7,890 nucleotides of DNA from Kofleriaceae bacterium (GTDB lineage Bacteria; Myxococcota_A; Polyangia; Haliangiales; Haliangiaceae), in assembly GCA_016763395.1 (NCBI GenBank), contig JAESTW010000327.1, positions 1-7,890 on the forward strand, read 5' to 3'. Positions 6,673 through 7,890 of this stretch are shown in pieces. Each line of letters opens with the position of its first letter. Position 1 is the first letter of the stretch. The notes below the pieces were generated by a model. That model had not been told where the DNA came from and searched no databases. It saw nothing but the letters and a program-made list of their open reading frames with translations. Position numbers and translations under genes: made by a program.

Positions 6673-7083
6673 ATGACCACAGTCTTTTCCAAGATCATCG
6701 CCGGCGATATCCCCTCACACAAAGTATACGAGGATGATTTGGTACTTGCCTTTTTGGACGTAAACCCGCTTAGCGAAGGCCATACACTGGTGATTCCAAA
6801 GGAACCAGCGGCGACTCTGGACAAGCTCAGTGAGGAATCGGCTGCAGCCGTGGGGCGTGTGTTACCTCGCATTGCCCGCGCGGTCATGGCAGCAACAGGC
6901 TGTACTGAGTACAATATTTTGCAAAACAACGGCTTTGGCGCACACCAAGCAGTCTTCCACGTTCACTTCCACATCATTCCCAAAGTGGGCGATAGCGGCC
7001 TGGGGGTCGGCTGGAAAACCAGTGAAATTGACCATCCCAAAGCGGCAATTCTAGCCGAGAAGATCTCGACCAATATGGAGTAG
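6673..7083 (+). CDS. HIT-family (histidine triad) nucleotide hydrolase, HinT-like
   Basis: HIT proteins of the HinT branch hydrolyse purine nucleoside phosphoramidates and related nucleotidyl conjugates such as AMP-lysine; they are small cytoplasmic dimers. The 136-aa product begins with the typical FSKIIAGDIPSHKVYEDD (5-22) and has LSEGHTLVIPK (33-43). It ends the catalytic region with the triad HVHFHIIP: His96, His98 and His100, of which the middle His98 is the expected nucleophile. Asn85 and Gly87 (NNGFGAHQ) fit the conserved approach to the triad. The length suits a single-domain HIT protein. A C-terminal tail of about 30 residues follows the triad. The gene is divergent from the cation transporter and convergent with the Trm112-like gene (14 bp between stops), so it is transcribed alone. 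Confidence 0.93.
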   Translation: MTTVFSKIIAGDIPSHKVYEDDLVLAFLDVNPLSEGHTLVIPKEPAATLDKLSEESAAAVGRVLPRIARAVMAATGCTEYNILQNNGFGAHQAVFHVHFHIIPKVGDSGLGVGWKTSEIDHPKAAILAEKISTNME

Positions 7084-7097
7084 AACGCTTCTCTTCG

Positions 7098-7328
7098 CTA
7101 TTTTCTGGCGAGTTCAGCGACTTTTTTGTCGATTGCGGCGCACTGCTCTTTGTCCAAGAGAGTTGCCTCATCAGCGAGCAATACCGGCAGCCCGTTATCA
7201 ATGGGATAAGTCCGGCTCGATTGCGCGCAGTACAGCAGCTCTTTGTCGCCCACAACACCAGCTGGTACGTACACAAGTTCCCCATGACTCTCTGGACAGC
7301 ACAATGTTTCGAGCATCTCGCTTTGCAT
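7098..7328 (-). CDS. Trm112/YcaR-like small protein with an incomplete zinc motif
   Basis: The 76-aa protein matches the YcaR/Trm112 pattern: 'L.E.L.CP...G.L' at residues 5-18 and YPIDNGLPVLLADEA at 41-55. In archaea and eukaryotes Trm112 is a zinc-binding partner that activates several methyltransferases; the role of the bacterial short forms is poorly defined. The E. coli form has CPxC near the start. Here the segment is CCPESHG, so the second Cys position is Ser14, with Cys10 and His15 nearby. Downstream there is only Cys34, with Ser37 where a paired Cys might be. Zinc binding is therefore doubtful. I chose ATG 7328 because it gives the family's usual N-terminus. Upstream in-frame starts at GTG 7343 and TTG 7364 are possible, but the TTG falls inside a perfect TTGACA. 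The protein ends with a charged helix-like tail (55-76). Confidence 0.8.
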   Translation of the reverse strand: MQSEMLETLCCPESHGELVYVPAGVVGDKELLYCAQSSRTYPIDNGLPVLLADEATLLDKEQCAAIDKKVAELARK

Positions 7329-7364
7329 ACCAGTGAATTTCACGCGGGTGGGCGCTCCTGTCAA
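7329..7364 (-). promoter_or_regulatory. Candidate promoter of the Trm112-like gene, near-leaderless
   Basis: On the minus strand a perfect TTGACA (7364-7359) is followed by a 17-bp spacer and GAAATT (7341-7336), which keeps A at position 2 and T at position 6 of the -10. The ATG at 7328 comes 7 bases later. Transcription would start at or next to the ATG. A GGAG at 7358-7355 could instead be a ribosome binding site for GTG 7343, so the reading is not unique. Confidence 0.4.
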
Positions 7365-7392
7365 GTCGGTGTCGCCAAAAGCAGGTAGCGGC

Positions 7393-7428
7393 TTGCAACC
7401 TATACTGATCTTTCATTACCGTAGCCAC
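7393..7428 (+). promoter_or_regulatory. Candidate promoter for a leaderless transcript of the 7429 gene
   Basis: TTGCAA (7393-7398), an 18-bp spacer, TACCGT (7417-7422), six bases, then the ATG at 7429. The geometry is the same as upstream of the left-edge signal-peptide gene. A second -10-like TATACT at 7401-7406 would give a leader of roughly 16 bases but has no good -35. No Shine-Dalgarno is visible before the ATG. Confidence 0.4.
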
Positions 7429-7890
7429 ATGAAAGTTCGCGCTCCCGCTATCTTGCTCGCGTTTTTGCTTCCCTTACTATTATTGGTGTCGGGTGGGCGA
7501 GCGATCGCACAAGAGGAGGGCGCAAAGCCGAGCATCTCCGTGCTCCCATATGTTGAGACAGAAGTGCTCGGCACATGCCACACGCCGCGGCAGGCCTACT
7601 TGCAAATACTCTACTGGGCCAAAAAGGACGCTCGCAAAGCGGCACTGTGTTTTGACACTTCCGGACTAGACAGCCCCTCGTCCGAGGCCCCCGATTTGGC
7701 AGAGCGAATGCTCGAATTCCTAGATGCGGACGACCGTTATATTGAAACGGACAAAGCCCCTATCGATCCGAAATTCATCGATAGCCGCAGTGGCACCCAC
7801 GAGTACTACGACCCCCTTGCACCCGAGTTTCGTATTCGCCGAGCTGCTAACGGCAGGTGGCTCTTCACACAGAGAGTCTGCGCCGAATCC
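7429..7890 (+). CDS. N-terminal part of an exported protein, possibly a large MscS-type mechanosensitive channel
   Basis: The frame is open for 154 codons from ATG 7429 to the right edge without a stop. Residues 1-27 are a signal peptide: Lys2 and Arg4, then a Leu-rich core (about 8-20), and Ala-Ile-Ala before Gln28, a likely signal peptidase I site. After a short linker comes a soluble region starting TPRQAYLQILYWAKKDARKA. It continues with CFDTSGLDSP and ends in an RIRRAANGRWLFTQRV segment. This arrangement ('TPR..., layer of helices, LD.SGL, ..., W.F') resembles the periplasmic N-terminal domain of some multi-domain MscS-family proteins in deltaproteobacteria and planctomycetes. That assignment is from memory of the pattern; no channel domain lies within the window. 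The gene diverges from the Trm112-like gene. Confidence 0.7.
   Translation, partial: MKVRAPAILLAFLLPLLLLVSGGRAIAQEEGAKPSISVLPYVETEVLGTCHTPRQAYLQILYWAKKDARKAALCFDTSGLDSPSSEAPDLAERMLEFLDADDRYIETDKAPIDPKFIDSRSGTHEYYDPLAPEFRIRRAANGRWLFTQRVCAES

Noticed and set aside
7086..7098. CGCTTCTCTTCGC between the convergent HIT and Trm112-like genes
   Set aside because: It is a mirror repeat, not an inverted repeat, so it cannot form a terminator hairpin; probably chance.

Overview
The window reads as an ordinary chromosomal stretch from a Gram-negative bacterium with moderate GC (mid-50s by eye, not counted). Two features fit a deltaproteobacterial-type lineage (Myxococcota, Bdellovibrionota or relatives). 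The ferrochelatase has four cysteines clustered inside the protein, as described for the [2Fe-2S] ferrochelatases of Myxococcus and Bdellovibrio. There is also a lipoprotein with a lipobox. The taxonomic call is an inference and is not firm. I see no mobile element, CRISPR array, phage gene, tRNA or rRNA.

Layout. At the left edge (1-68, minus) is only the signal peptide of an exported protein. A gene-free region of almost 400 bp follows. Then come two plus-strand genes 13 bp apart: ferrochelatase hemH (457-1515) and a pentein-fold guanidino-group enzyme (1529-2692). Facing them is a minus-strand group, transcribed in this order: a ZnT9-like cation diffusion facilitator (6603-5611), a long acyl-CoA dehydrogenase (5594-3807) 16 bp behind it, and an NHL beta-propeller lipoprotein (3724-2705) 82 bp further on. 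On the right are a HIT-family nucleotide hydrolase (6673-7083, plus), a small Trm112/YcaR-like protein (7328-7098, minus), and the start of an exported or membrane protein (7429 onward, plus) that is cut by the window edge and resembles the N-terminal domain of some large MscS-type channels.

How the genes relate. The hemH/pentein pair is close enough for cotranscription, and so is the transporter/dehydrogenase pair, but neither forms a recognised pathway. The rest are a mix of housekeeping functions: haem synthesis, metal efflux, acyl-CoA oxidation and nucleotide hydrolysis. Few starts have a convincing Shine-Dalgarno sequence. Several instead have a -10-like hexamer ending 6-7 nt before the start codon, which suggests leaderless mRNAs. 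This and the cysteine cluster of the ferrochelatase are the main points of interest. I found no convincing new multi-gene system.
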